This document shows positions 24,431 through 38,490 of a DNA stretch of 64,000 bases, one piece after another. A model generated the notes under the pieces. The model worked only from the letters and a program-made list of their open reading frames with translations. It searched no databases and had not been told where the DNA came from. Position numbers and translations under genes: made by a program. The stretch's first letter is position 1. Every line of letters begins with the position of its first letter. The stretch is from Magicicada septendecula (Eukaryota; Arthropoda; Insecta; Hemiptera; Cicadidae), in contig CM068373.1 of NCBI GenBank assembly GCA_034769895.1, positions 203,002,964 through 203,066,963 of the forward strand, written 5' to 3'.

Positions 24431-24800
24431 TATCACTTGATGCATTATAGTGTATATATTAAATATATGATCAGGGTTACCAACCTTGCACGAGTTCAAA
24501 TTTGTTGTGTGTTATAATGTATATTAAATCTATATGATCAGGTTTACCAACCTGTGGTGGGGGGGGGGGGTTCCGACTTCATGCATTATAGTGTATATAT
24601 TAAATATATGATCAGGGTTACCAACCTTGCATGAGTTCAAATTTGTTGTGTGTTATAATGTATATTAAATCTATATGATCAGGTTTACCAACCTATGTAT
24701 GGGTTCAAACTTGATATGTGTGTGTGTATTATAGTGTATATTAAAATATATGATCAGGGTTACCAATCCTGCATTATTGTGTGTGTATAGAACAGATCTG
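24431..24800 (+). repeat. Subterminal tandem array of about 75-bp units
   Basis: About five units share TATGATCAGG(G/T)TTACCAACC followed by TTCAAA and a TTATAATGTATATTAAAT block. The unit containing a G-run of about 12 bases (24557) is shared with the right arm as a shorter C-run. The mirror array is at about 39280-39625. Confidence 0.85.
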
Positions 24801-25577
24801 CCAACATTTTTCTTCGGTGGGAAATTCAAACTATATTATAGTAAATTGTTGACGACTTCGATATCAACTCTCTCTCCCCTCCTCTCTCTTTGTCTCTAGA
24901 CACAGTTGTCGATCACGATATAAACTCTCTCTCTCTTTATGTCATCAGTTTTACATAAGCGTTGTGCTACTTATGGATTATTGTAAGTAGCGATACTAAA
25001 ATGTAATCACCAGGAAATATATATATTTATCACCTACCTCGTTGCGTCCTTTTTTTGACACATGGCAGTCATTGACCACGATTTAGAAATTAATATACTG
25101 CCAAGTCTGTGTGTGTGTGGTAAAGTGTTACGCATAAAAAATCTCCTTGAAATAAGGTATTTTCAAAAGTTTTGTGTACACATACACACATTGTATATGT
25201 CTCTCTCTCTCTCTCGCTGCAAACGTTGACAAGAATTCTCTTATTCAAACGATTTGTATGTGTGTACACGAACTTAAATATAGTTTACAGACGATTGTAA
25301 TTTTAAAAATTCATTTTTTGCATTAAATATATATCGTAAACAATGAAATAATAATATTTCGTCATTGTAAGATTTTAATAAAACAATTATCAGTTTAAAT
25401 AATAATTTTCATGATTGTAAGATACAACCTACAAATTATTAAAATGTCTCTCTCACACACATTTCTGATTAATATACAAATAATTGCATGCATATTCGGA
25501 GGTTTATAACGAAATAAATTAAAATAAACCATAATTTGTTTTAAATAATTAAATATATATATTTACAACACTGTTGT

Positions 25578-26312
<735 letters not shown>

Positions 26313-26768
26313 ATCGTCAAAACGTTGACTTCATTTTTCATTGTATTAAATAATTAACAAATATTAACTATGTGTGCGTGTGTGTTGTCAACTACTTACA
26401 TGCGCGTTCTCTCTCTCTCTTAACATAACGCTTCGTGTGAAGCGTTTTGTAGAGCAGGTTTCAACTGTGGAAGGTTTCATACCGTTTCTCCTCTCTCTCT
26501 CTCTCTCTCTCTCTCGCTCGCAGACGTCGGAAGCAATTCCTAGTTTATAATGTAATTACCTGTGCGTGTATGTCTCTCTTTATTCGACAAATATTAACGC
26601 CCTCTCTCTCTCGCAGACGTCGGAAGCAATTCCTAGTTTATAATGTAATTACCTATGCGTGTATGTCTCTCTTTCACATAAAAAAATCTCCTTGAAATAA
26701 GGTATTTTCAAAAGTTTTGTGTACACATACAAATCGCTATCGGACTATGTACGTGCTGCTCACACACA

Positions 26769-26817
<49 letters not shown>

Positions 26818-27175
26818 TGTGTATGTCTCTCTCTCGCACTGCAAACGTTGACAAGAATTCCCTTATTCAAAGCGATTACGGTGTCACAAATTTAAATATG
26901 TCTTACGGACCATTGTAATTTTAAAAATTCATTTTTGCATTAATTAAATATATATATATATCGTAAACAATGAAATAATAATAATATTTTTAATAAGACA
27001 ATTATCAGTTTAAATAATAATTGTCATGATTGTAAGATACAATCTGCAAATTATTCAGCTTCAAATAAGTGATATTTACAATGAAACTATTTTCAAATAA
27101 AAATGATGTTGGTTCGTCAACCTTTTGTTTTTAAGACTATAACAAGAATGAGACAAGGATCAGCGCTCTCTCCCC

Positions 27176-27234
<59 letters not shown>

Positions 27235-27449
27235 TTAGTATGAACAGACGTGTCTTTGTTAGTAAAATGTACAAATCACATGACTTTATGTGAACTTCAA
27301 AGGGTTCAAATGTTTCAAAATAAAAATATATAAAACAAAGAAATACAGAATATATGAAATGTATATTACAAATAAAATATATATTACATATTATGAATTT
27401 TTTAATTTGTGAAGCAATCTTCTTCTTCTTCATTTGGTACTACATTAAG

Positions 27450-27962
27450 TCAGTCCTTGGACTTCACTTTTATGGGGTTTTCATAAACATAAAGATCACT
27501 ACCACCAATAACCTGTGGTACAATACGTCTATTCAATGGTAAAACCTAAGACAAAAATAAAACATGCAATCAGTATTAATAATACAAAATCACTGTTTTA
27601 TTATTTTAAAATACTGTAATTTTCATCCAAAATATTTAAAACAAAATACAGACTATATGAAATGTATATTAACAATGTATATTTACAAAATAAGTATATT
27701 ACAACTCAGGAAAGAGTGGTACGTAATTTTCACTCACCCAATCTTTTATAAATTTGCCATAATTTACACCACCAGCATGGGTGGTAATAAACTGAGTGTA
27801 AATATTTGATAACTCTTTTTTTACTTCTATCTCGTCTTGAGACTGAGAATAGCAATGGCATGTCGTGGAACGACGTTGTAATAGTTCTCTATTATGCTCC
27901 ACTTGAGTGGAGCGTCTTTCTATCCATTCAGCCATATAACTTTCAAAACTGTCTCCAGACAT
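27450..27962 (-). CDS. Predicted two-exon gene of unknown function, left-arm copy
   Basis: Exon 1 is 27962-27738 and encodes 75 residues starting MSGDSFESYMAEWIERR. The intron, 27737-27546 (192 bp), starts GTGAGTGAAA and ends TTTTTGTCTTAG. Exon 2, 27545-27450, encodes 31 residues ending NPIKVKSKD. The total is about 106 residues; without splicing the frame closes after 87. The protein is soluble, mixed charge, with CHC near residue 35 and no signal peptide or membrane segment. It matches no family I recognise. Compared with the right-arm copy, exon 1 is identical and exon 2 has two differences, both synonymous (Val GTT/GTG, Lys AAG/AAA). Splicing is a prediction. Confidence 0.6.
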
Positions 27963-28157
27963 TATACTCGACTAAACAAAGACATTCACGTTGTTTATCA
28001 CTTAATATATTATCATGATATTTTCATTATATTATCATTTAAAAATATGTTAGCAGTAACCAGCGAGAAACACATGTTTGTCACAGTATACTTCAAGCGT
28101 TAGCTGTACATATCAAATTCTTTCTTTACGTTTGTATTTTGTCTAAGCTATGTTAAC

Positions 28158-28179
28158 TTCACACACACACGCACGCACG

Positions 28180-28210
<31 letters not shown>
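28158..28210. repeat. (CA)n with CACG units, left arm
   Basis: A dinucleotide run upstream of the left-arm two-exon gene. The right-arm equivalent at 35983-36058 is longer and has a different order of variant units. Confidence 0.9.
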
Positions 28211-28215
<5 letters not shown>

Positions 28216-29216
28216 TACATTTTGGAAACTGAGTACAGAATAAGTCTACAATCACCTAGTCGGTTTGTTGGCAGAAAACAATTATGTGATCAAATAAACA
28301 TTACCAGAGAACAACGTCCTCCTAAAGATAAATTTACCAGAGCTCAAAACAGTACAAAGTCATACTTTTGGTGAAGAAAATCACGTCATCAACAACAAAA
28401 GTTGGTTGTGTTTAAACAGCTACAAACAATAATTAATTTTCTTACACTAGTAAACATTTTGCTGTAATTGTTTCAATTAAAGGAAACATATATATATTCG
28501 TTGAGAAAATCTGTTGTGGCTGAACGAAACATGTGTCTGAATAAATTTTCTCTCTACATAGCAGTTGTAAAAGTAGTCATATACATTATGTGCTATATAT
28601 ACAAAAGGCTTTCAACGTGTTTGTCATTTCAACCAATTTGTACCGTGCTCTAAGTATGTAAAAAAATAACTGTACCGCTCCATACAACTGAGAATAAATC
28701 CGTACACACACACACATGAACAATTTTACGTTTAAATAAAATCTGTACATACAATAAAATTATGTTTCAGTATTAATGATATAAATATTACTGTTTTATT
28801 AATTTAAAATACCGTATAATTGCTCACGACGCGCACACTTAGCAACGTTTTTACTTATTTGAACAAGCCATGTATTAACTTCAATAAATAATGCACTTGA
28901 TAATGTTTAAATATTTCCAACAACTATGTTGATTAGAAATGCTGTAAGTTCAATAACAATGTTCGCTACGTAACGTATTCAAATCTGTTTACTCACCTCT
29001 TAAATGTTGATGCACGCAATTATCGATTTCACAATGAGGTATGAAGGCTAATTGCATTCTTCACGTATATATATTGATGTATCTTACAACGGTAGGGTAG
29101 GGGTAGCTTAGCGTGTTTGTTTTGAAAGTCGATGTAAGTCATTGTCCGCCGTTGGAAACTTTCAGAAGTTAGCGATACTGAAAGTATTTTCGTGCATTAG
29201 TCAAAATTAGGAAAAC

Positions 29217-29217
29217 A

Positions 29218-29287
<70 letters not shown>

Positions 29288-29325
29288 TGGACACACATGT
29301 AAGTAGCTCGATACTCAGTGACAAC

Positions 29326-29366
<41 letters not shown>

Positions 29367-29420
29367 AATATTTGTCAAATATATAACAACGAGTGAGAGA
29401 GAGAGAGAGAGAGAGAGAGG
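29217..29420. repeat. (GA)n and (CA)n composite microsatellite, left arm
   Basis: GA run (about 29222-29283), CA run (about 29329-29363) and a second GA run (about 29395-29419), mirrored at about 34775-34972 with different lengths. Confidence 0.9.
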
Positions 29421-30589
29421 AGGGGTCATCGACCGTGATGGAAAAGCTTTAAGAAGTTAGCGATACTGAAAGTATTTTCGGTCAAGTTAACACGGCTCTT
29501 TTTAAGAAACATTCTATCATTTATTTGATGTCGATACCGGTATTAATTATAGATTACACTTAGTTCCATTCACTTCCATGTGCTTACAAATACTTCACTT
29601 CCATGTGCTTACAAATACTTGTAATTAGTTTCGTTAATAACTAGGCCAAAACATTGTCATTACATGTCAACTCTTCCGTCTGTCTCGTAAATTTTGCGCA
29701 GCACTGTTTGAGTCTTATCTTTGTAAATAAAGAGCAACAGCAACAGTGTCGTAATACTCATACGAAACGATTTGTATCACCACAATTAATCATTGCTATT
29801 GAAATGAACAAAAATTATTCACATTAAAACATTATCAAGTGCATTCTCTAACTACAACTGCAGTCATGCAATTATCGTATGCATATGTGTACAGAACAAA
29901 CATAAATATAGTTTACAGACCAATGTAATGCAATATTTTTAAAAATTCATTTTACATTGATTAAATATATATATTGCAAACAATATTATAAAATAAATAC
30001 AAATCACAAACAATGTTATAAAATAAATAAAATATTAATAATAATTTTTGACATTGTAAGATTTTAATAAAAACAGATAACGATTCATTAACAACAAAAT
30101 GGACTGCACTCATACATTATTCTTGTTCCAGGAGCGACTTGACTGCAGTGATCAGACCTACAGAAAAAGTACACTTTATCGTAATTACTTTGTAGTATAA
30201 ACATTATACTTACATTGTCTCTATATGGCTCCGTTTTCCTCTTTTACACTCTGTAAATATATAATATACCGCCTTCCTTATTTGTTCGGGCTTAGGACCG
30301 ACTCAAGATCATGTGAAAATGTTTTTTGTTGTGTAAACAAATAACAAATTCAAGTAATATGAGGCTAAGTTACGGTGGCTCTGAAAAGAACCGATTAATA
30401 ATTAGACCTAGAAGAAATTAATTTCTATTTTTCATCTGTAACGACATGCGTGTATAATTTTAATTTATTTCACTATACACCTCTGAACCTATGTGTAATT
30501 ATTTTGTAAACTGCGTTATCTATGGAGGAACTGTTGCAGCAAACGTTAACACTAGAACGATTATAGTATTATTATTCAGTGATCAGATA

Positions 30590-30950
30590 ATTTCATAAAA
30601 AAATAAGAAACGTAAAAGATATACGCTGACTTTACCGCAACCACGTCTATTTAGATAAACAGCTCGGAAGAAAAAATAATTCTTCACAAAGCAGAACAAC
30701 AACAACTACAGTCTCAAATAAATATATTTTAAATCTGGGGCTATGCATGTACGTAGGGAAGGTCTTCATATGCTCACTGGACAAAATATAAATATTCGCT
30801 GGCAGATAATTTCATAAAAAATAAGAAACGGAAAAGATATACGCTGACTTTACCGCAACCACGTCTATTTAGATAAATGGCTCGGAAGAAAAAATAATTC
30901 TTCACAAAGCAGAACAACAACTACAGTCTCAAATAAATATATTTAAAAAA
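30590..30950. repeat. Left-arm-only direct duplication
   Basis: The block with AAGATATACGCTGACTTTAC and TAATTCTTCACAAAGCAG occurs twice (about 30590-30730 and 30805-30950). A spacer of about 70 bp without a right-arm counterpart separates the copies. The right arm has the block once (about 33490-33640). Confidence 0.85.
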
Positions 30951-31807
30951 AGATAAATATACATTAGATGGAAATGTTTCCTCTGTTTTTCTCTGTGAAA
31001 CACAAAAAGAACTTGGGAATCGTGTTTCTTCCCTAGATGCAGTCAACACGATTAAAAGTAAAATTTTAATAACAAAGTTTTCACTGTACTTTAACAAGGA
31101 TGGTAATATTTTTTTTTTCTAGTGCCTAAACTTTTAAACTAAAAAACGTACAATCTTTATTACTTTTACAAATATAGCTTGAACGTAACACATACACACA
31201 GACGTTAGGGAGAGGGAGAGACTGCAATGTGTCAGTGTAAAGTCGTGTCAATGACCTCCTGTATTACAATGGTTTAGCATAGTTTCTTACTGAAGGCTTG
31301 CACGCTTCAAATTCAGCTATACCTAAAATATATCTTCAATTAGGGTCATTGTACACACACAGTGGAATGCTTTCAGAAATTTGCGACACACACACACACA
31401 CACATACGCACACACATACATACACAACGATGTTTCTACTTATTTGAACAAGTCCTGTATTAAATGCACTTGTTAATGTTTTAATGTGAACAATTTTACG
31501 TTTAAATAAAATCTGTACATACAATAAAATTATGTTTCAGTATTAATGATATAAATATTACTGTTTTATTAATTTAAAATGCCTTATATATATATATATA
31601 TATATATAACCTAGGAACTTCGCAGGTGAAGAAATTAATTTCTATTTTTCATCTGTAACGACATGCGTGTATAATTTTAATTTATTTCACTATAAACCTT
31701 CGCCACCGCTGGTACCACAGTCGTCAGTAATAAAAAAAGAAGAAGAAAGATCAGTTAGGAAACGCATCAGTACTCGTTCGAAACTGAAACGATTAACATC
31801 AGTCCCA

Positions 31808-32179
31808 ATGGACCACAGCATCCGCGAATTTCCGCGAATAAAAAAACGTAAAACGTAAAACGTAAGACGTAAGACGTAAGACATAAGATGTGAAACTAAA
31901 ACGTAAGACGTAAGACGTAAAACGTAAACGTAAGACGTAAGACGTAAGACGTAAGACGTAAGGTACGTTTCACGTTTACGTTAGGTTAAAATGCAGTCTA
32001 CTTACGTTTCACGTTAGGTTAAAAAATGCAGTCCACGTACGTTTCACGTTTACGATAGGTTAAAATGCAGTCTACTTACGTTTCACATTAGGTTAAAAAA
32101 TGCAGTCCACGTACGTTTTTCGTTTACGTTAGGTTAAAATGCAGTCTACTTACGTTTCACGTTAGGTTAAAATGCAAAC

Positions 32180-32210
<31 letters not shown>

Positions 32211-32636
32211 TAATAATTTAAATAACATACACGTGTGTGTGTATGTGTGTGTGTGTGTGCGTGTGTTTGCATTTTAACCTAACGTAAACGAAAAACGTAC
32301 GTGGACTGCATTTTTTAACCTAATGTGAAACGTAAGTAGACTGCATTTTAACCTAACGTAAACGTGAAACGTACGTGGACTGCATTTTTTAACCTAACGT
32401 GAAACGTAAGTAGACTGCATTTTAACCTAACGTAAACGTGAAACGTACCTTACGTCTTACGTCTTACGTCTTACGTCTTACGTCTTACGTCTTACGTCTT
32501 ACGTCTTACGTTTACGTTTTACGTCTTACGTCTTACGTTTTAGTTTCACATCTTATGTCTTACGTCTTACGTCTTACGTTTTACGTTTTACGTTTTTTTA
32601 TTCGCGGAAATTCGCGGATGCTGTGGTCCATTGGGA
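31808..32636. repeat. Palindrome centre: ACGTAAG heptamer arrays and TTAGGTTA-containing repeats
   Basis: Each arm ends inward with GGACCACAGCATCCGCGAAT, a motif also found at the outer ends. An array of ACGTAAG/ACGTAAA heptamers follows (31846-31966 left, about 32446-32592 right). Next comes a tandem repeat of about 60-65 bp with ACGTTAGGTTAAAATGCAG and a CTTACGTTTCAC segment (about 31967-32175 and 32268-32445). Last is a (CA)n/(TG)n pair. The spacer between the arms is AATTTAAAT-containing. Confidence 0.88.
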
Positions 32637-34770
32637 CTGATGTTAATCGTTTCAGTTTCGAACGAGTACTGATGCGTTTCCTAACTGATCTTTCTTCTTC
32701 TTTTTTTATTACTGACGACTGTGGTACCAGCGGTGGCGAAGGTTTATAGTGAAATAAATTAAAATTATACACGCATGTCGTTACAGATGAAAAATAGAAA
32801 TTAATTTCTTCACCTGCGAAGTTCCTAGGTTATATATATATATATATATACGGCATTTTAAATTAATAAAACAGTAATATTTATATCATTAATACTGAAA
32901 CATAATTTTATTGTATGTACAGATTTTATTTAAACGTAAAATTGTTCACATTAAAACATTAACAAGTGCATTTAATACAGGACTTGTTCAAATAAGTAGA
33001 AACATCGTTGTGTATGTATGTGTGTGCTTATGTGTGTGTGTGTGTGTGTCGCAAATTTCTGAAAGCATTCCACTGTGTGTGTTCAATGACCCTAATTGAA
33101 GATATATTTTAGGTATAGCTGAATTTATAGCGTGCAAGCCTTCAGTAAGAAACTATGCTAAACCATTGTAATACAGGAGGTCATTGACACGACTTTACAC
33201 TGACACATTGCAGTCTCTCCCTCTCCCTAACGTCTGTGTGTATGTGTTACGTTCAAGCTATATTTGTAAAAGTAATAAAGATTGTACGTTTTTTAGTTTA
33301 AAAGATTAGGCACTAGAAAAAAAAAATATTACCATACTTGTTAAAGTACAATGAAAACTTTGTTATTAAAATTTTACTTTTAATCGTGTTGACTGCATCT
33401 AGGGAAGAAACACGATTCCCAAGTTCTTTTTGTGTTTCACAGAGAAAAACAGAGGAAACATTTCCATCTAATGTATATTTATCTTTTTTTAAAATATATT
33501 TATTTGAGACTGTAGTTGTTGTTCTGCTTTGTGAAGAATTATTTTTTCTTCCGAGCTGTTTATCTAAATAGACGTGGTTGCGGTAAAGTCAGCGTATATC
33601 TTTTACGTTTCTTATTTTTTTATGAAATTATCTGATCACTGAATAATAATACTATAATCGTTCTAGTGTTAACGTTTGCTGCAACAGTTCCTCCATAGAT
33701 AACGCAGTTTACAAAATAATTACACATAGGTTCAGAGGTGTATAGTGAAATAAATTAAAATTATACACGCATGTCGTTACAGATGAAAAATAGAAATTAA
33801 TTTCTTCTAGGTCTAATTATTAATCGGTTCTTTTCAGAGCCACCGTAACTTAGCCTCATATTACTTGAATTTGTTATTTGTTTACACAACAAAAAACATT
33901 TTCACATGATCTTGAGTCGGTCCTAAGCCCGAACAAATAAGGAAGGCGGTATATTATATATTTACAGAGTGTAAAAGAGGAAAACGGAGCCATATAGAGA
34001 CAATGTAAGTATAATGTTTATACTACAAAGTAATTACGATAAAGTGTACTTTTTCTGTAGGTCTGATCACTGCAGTCAAGTCGCTCCTGGAACAAGAATA
34101 ATGTATGAGTGCAGTCCATTTTGTTGTTAATGAATCGTTATCTGTTTTTATTAAAATCTTACAATGTCAAAAATTATTATTAATATTTTATTTATTTTAT
34201 AACATTGTTTGTGATTTGTATTTATTTTATAATATTGTTTGCAATATATATATTTAATCAATGTAAAATGAATTTTTAAAAATATTGCATTACATTGGTC
34301 TGTAAACTATATTTATGTTTGTTCTGTACACATATGCATACGATAATTGCATGATTGCAGTTGTAGTTAGAGAATGCACTTGATAATGTTTTAATGTGAA
34401 TAATTTTTGTTCATTTCAATAGCAATGATTAATTGTGGTGATACAAATCGTTTCGTATGAGTATTACGACACTGTTGCTGTTGCTCTTTATTTACAAAGA
34501 TAAGACTCAAACAGTGCTGCGCAAAATTTACGAGACAGACGGAAGAGTTGACATGTAATGACAATGTTTTGGCCTAGTTATTAACGAAACTAATTACAAG
34601 TATTTGTAAGCACATGGAAGTGAATGGAACTAAGTGTAATCTATAATTAATACCGGTATCGACATCAAATAAATGATAGAATGTTTCTTAAAAAGAGCCG
34701 TGTTAACTTGACCGAAAATACTTTCAGTATCGCTAACTTCTTAAAGCTTTTCCATCACGGTCGATGACCC

Positions 34771-34820
<50 letters not shown>

Positions 34821-34911
34821 GTTGTTATATATTTGACAAATATTAACTGTGTGTGTGTGTGTGTGTGTGTGTTGTTGTCACTGAGTATCGAGCTACTTAC
34901 ATGTGTGTCCA

Positions 34912-34975
<64 letters not shown>

Positions 34976-35977
34976 TGTTTTCCTAATTTTGACTAATGCA
35001 CGAAAATACTTTCAGTATCGCTAACTTCTGAAAGTTTCCAACGGCGGACAATGACTTACATCGACTTTCAAAACAAACACGCTAAGCTACCCCTACCCTA
35101 CCGTTGTAAGATACATCAATATATATACGTGAAGAATGCAATTAGCCTTCATACCTCATTGTGAAATCGATAATTGCGTGCATCAACATTTAAGAGGTGA
35201 GTAAACAGATTTGAATACGTTACGTAGCGAACATTGTTATTGAACTTACAGCACTTCTAATCAACATAGTTGTTGGAAATATTTAAACATTATCAAGTGC
35301 ATTATTTATTGAAGTTAATACATGGCTTGTTCAAATAAGTAAAAACGTTGCTAAGTGTGCGCGTCGTGAGCAATTATACGGTATTTTAAATTAATAAAAC
35401 AGTAATATTTATATCATTAATACTGAAACATAATTTTATTGTATGTACAGATTTTATTTAAACGTAAAATTGTTCATGTGTGTGTGTGTACGGATTTATT
35501 CTCAGTTGTATGGAGCGGTACAGTTATTTTTTTACATACTTAGAGCACGGTACAAATTGGTTGAAATGACAAACACGTTGAAAGCCTTTTGTATATATAG
35601 CACATAATGTATATGACTACTTTTACAACTGCTATGTAGAGAGAAAATTTATTCAGACACATGTTTCGTTCAGCCACAACAGATTTTCTCAACGAATATA
35701 TATATGTTTCCTTTAATTGAAACAATTACAGCAAAATGTTTACTAGTGTAAGAAAATTAATTATTGTTTGTAGCTGTTTAAACACAAACAACTTTTGTTG
35801 TTGATGACGTGATTTTCTTCACCAAAAGTATGACTTTGTACTGTTTTGAGCTCTGGTAAATTTATCTTTAGGAGGACGTTGTTCTCTGGTAATGTTTATT
35901 TGATCACATAATTGTTTTCTGCCAACAAACCGACTAGGTGATTGTAGACTTATTCTGTACTCAGTTTCCAAAATGTA

Positions 35978-36034
<57 letters not shown>

Positions 36035-36254
36035 ATGCGTGCGTGAGTGTGTGTGTGAAGTTAACATAGCTTAGACAAAATACAAACGTAAAGAAAGAAT
36101 TTGATATGTACAGCTAACGCTTGAAGTATACTGTGACAAACATGTGTTTCTCGCTGGTTACTGCTAACATATTTTTAAATGATAATATAATGAAAATATC
36201 ATGATAATATATTAAGTGATAAACAACGTGAATGTCTTTGTTTAGTCGAGAATA

Positions 36255-36767
36255 ATGTCTGGAGACAGTTTTGAAAGTTATATGGCTGAATGGATAGAAA
36301 GACGCTCCACTCAAGTGGAGCATAATAGAGAACTATTACAACGTCGTTCCACGACATGCCATTGCTATTCTCAGTCTCAAGACGAGATAGAAGTAAAAAA
36401 AGAGTTATCAAATATTTACACTCAGTTTATTACCACCCATGCTGGTGGTGTAAATTATGGCAAATTTATAAAAGATTGGGTGAGTGAAAATTACGTACCA
36501 CTCTTTCCTGAGTTGTAATATACTTATTTTGTAAATATACATTGTTAATATACATTTCATATAGTCTGTATTTTGTTTTAAATATTTTGGATGAAAATTA
36601 CAGTATTTTAAAATAATAAAACAGTGATTTTGTATTATTAATACTGATTGCATGTTTTATTTTTGTCTTAGGTGTTACCATTGAATAGACGTATTGTACC
36701 ACAGGTTATTGGTGGTAGTGATCTTTATGTTTATGAAAACCCCATAAAAGTGAAGTCCAAAGACTGA
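36255..36767 (+). CDS. Predicted two-exon gene of unknown function, right-arm copy
   Basis: This is the mirror copy of the left-arm gene. Exon 1 is 36255-36479 (75 residues). The intron is 36480-36671 (192 bp) with donor GTGAGT after TGG and acceptor TTTTTGTCTTAG. Exon 2 is 36672-36767 (31 residues plus stop). The join keeps phase 0 (KDW then VLPLNRRIVPQVIGG). Upstream sequence differs by one base (GTCGAGAATAATG against GTCGAGTATAATG). Both copies are transcribed outward from the palindrome centre's viewpoint: left copy leftward, right copy rightward. The function is unknown. The alternative is an unspliced 87-residue protein ending LFPEL. Confidence 0.6.
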
Positions 36768-36982
36768 CTTAATGTAGTACCAAATGAAGAAGAAGAAGAT
36801 TGCTTCACAAATTAAAAAATTCATAATATGTAATATATATTTTATTTGTAATATACATTTCATATATTCTGTATTTCTTTGTTTTATATATTTTTATTTT
36901 GAAACATTTGAACCCTTTGAAGTTCACATAAAGTCATGTGATTTGTACATTTTACTAACAAAGACACGTCTGTTCATACTAA

Positions 36983-37027
<45 letters not shown>

Positions 37028-37385
37028 GGGGAGAGAGAGCTGATCCTTGTCTCATTCTTGTTATAGTCTTAAAAACAAAAGGTTGACGAACCAACATCAT
37101 TTTTATTTGAAAATAGTTTCATTGTAAATATCACTTATTTGAAGCTGAATAATTTGCAGATTGTATCTTACAATCATGACAATTATTATTTAAACTGATA
37201 ATTGTTTTATTAAAAATATTATTATTATTTCATTGTTTACGATATATATATATATTTAATTAATGCAAAAATGAATTTTTAAAATTACAATGGTCCGTAA
37301 GACATATTTAAATTTGTGACACCGTAATCGCTTTGAATAAGGGAATTCTTGTCAACGTTTGCAGTGCGAGAGAGAGACATACACA

Positions 37386-37422
<37 letters not shown>

Positions 37423-37856
37423 CAGCACGTACATAGTCCGATAGCGATTTGTATGTGTACACAAAACTTTTGAAAATACTTTATTTCAAGGAGATTTTTT
37501 TATGTGAAAGAGAGACATACACGCATAGGTAATTACATTATAAACTAGGAATTGCTTCCGACGTCTGCGAGAGAGAGAGGGCGTTAATATTTGTCGAATA
37601 AAGAGAGACATACACGCACAGGTAATTACATTATAAACTAGGAATTGCTTCCGACGTCTGCGAGCGAGAGAGAGAGAGAGAGGAGAAACGGTATGAAACC
37701 TTCCACAGTTGAAACCTGCTCTACAAAACGCTTCACACGAAGCGTTATGTTAAGAGAGAGAGAGAACGCGCATGTAAGTAGTTGACAACACACACGCACA
37801 CATAGTTATTATTTGTTAATTATTTAATACAATGAAAAATGAAGTCAACGTTTTGA

Positions 37857-37860
37857 CGAT

Positions 37861-37927
<67 letters not shown>

Positions 37928-38044
37928 GGCGTTGTAAGTACGTACAGAGTTAATATTTGTCGAATATATATAAACTTTCTAAAATCATATACATGCGCGG
38001 TAATAACCACAGAGAGGAGAAACGGTTTGAACATAACGTTTGAC

Positions 38045-38133
<89 letters not shown>

Positions 38134-38315
38134 TATAGACAGTCGGACGGATGGACGGACGGACGGACAGAGAGATAAATAGAGAGAGAGAGAGCGGGAG
38201 TTGTAAGTACGTACACAGTTAATATTTGTCGAATATATATATAAACTTTCTAAAATCATATACATGCGCGGTAATGACCACAGAGAGGAGAAACGGTTTG
38301 AACATAACGTTTGAC

Positions 38316-38356
<41 letters not shown>

Positions 38357-38490
38357 CAGACAGACAGACAGAGACAGACAGACAGACAGATATAGACAGT
38401 CGGACGGATGGACGGACGGACGGACGGACAGAGAGATAAATAGAGAGAGAGAGAGAGAGAGAGAGAGATTGAGAGAGAGAGAGAGAGTAA
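37857..38490. repeat. (GA)n and (ACGG)n satellite modules, right arm
   Basis: Mirror of the left-arm CT/CCGT modules at 25580-26310, shorter in every run. The conserved block CGGTTTGAACATAACGTTTG is present at about 38021 and 38299. Confidence 0.9.

Noticed and set aside
24431..24800. CRISPR-like array
   Set aside because: The units are whole tandem repeats of a eukaryotic element without distinct spacers.
31970..32440. TTAGGTTA motifs as an interstitial telomere (TTAGG)n
   Set aside because: The motif occurs once per 60-65-bp unit and never as consecutive TTAGG repeats.
33338..33571. 77-codon frame with a signal-peptide-like start in the right arm
   Set aside because: It begins at TTG, not ATG, has no in-frame ATG at that position in either arm, and shows no coding signature in the arm comparison.
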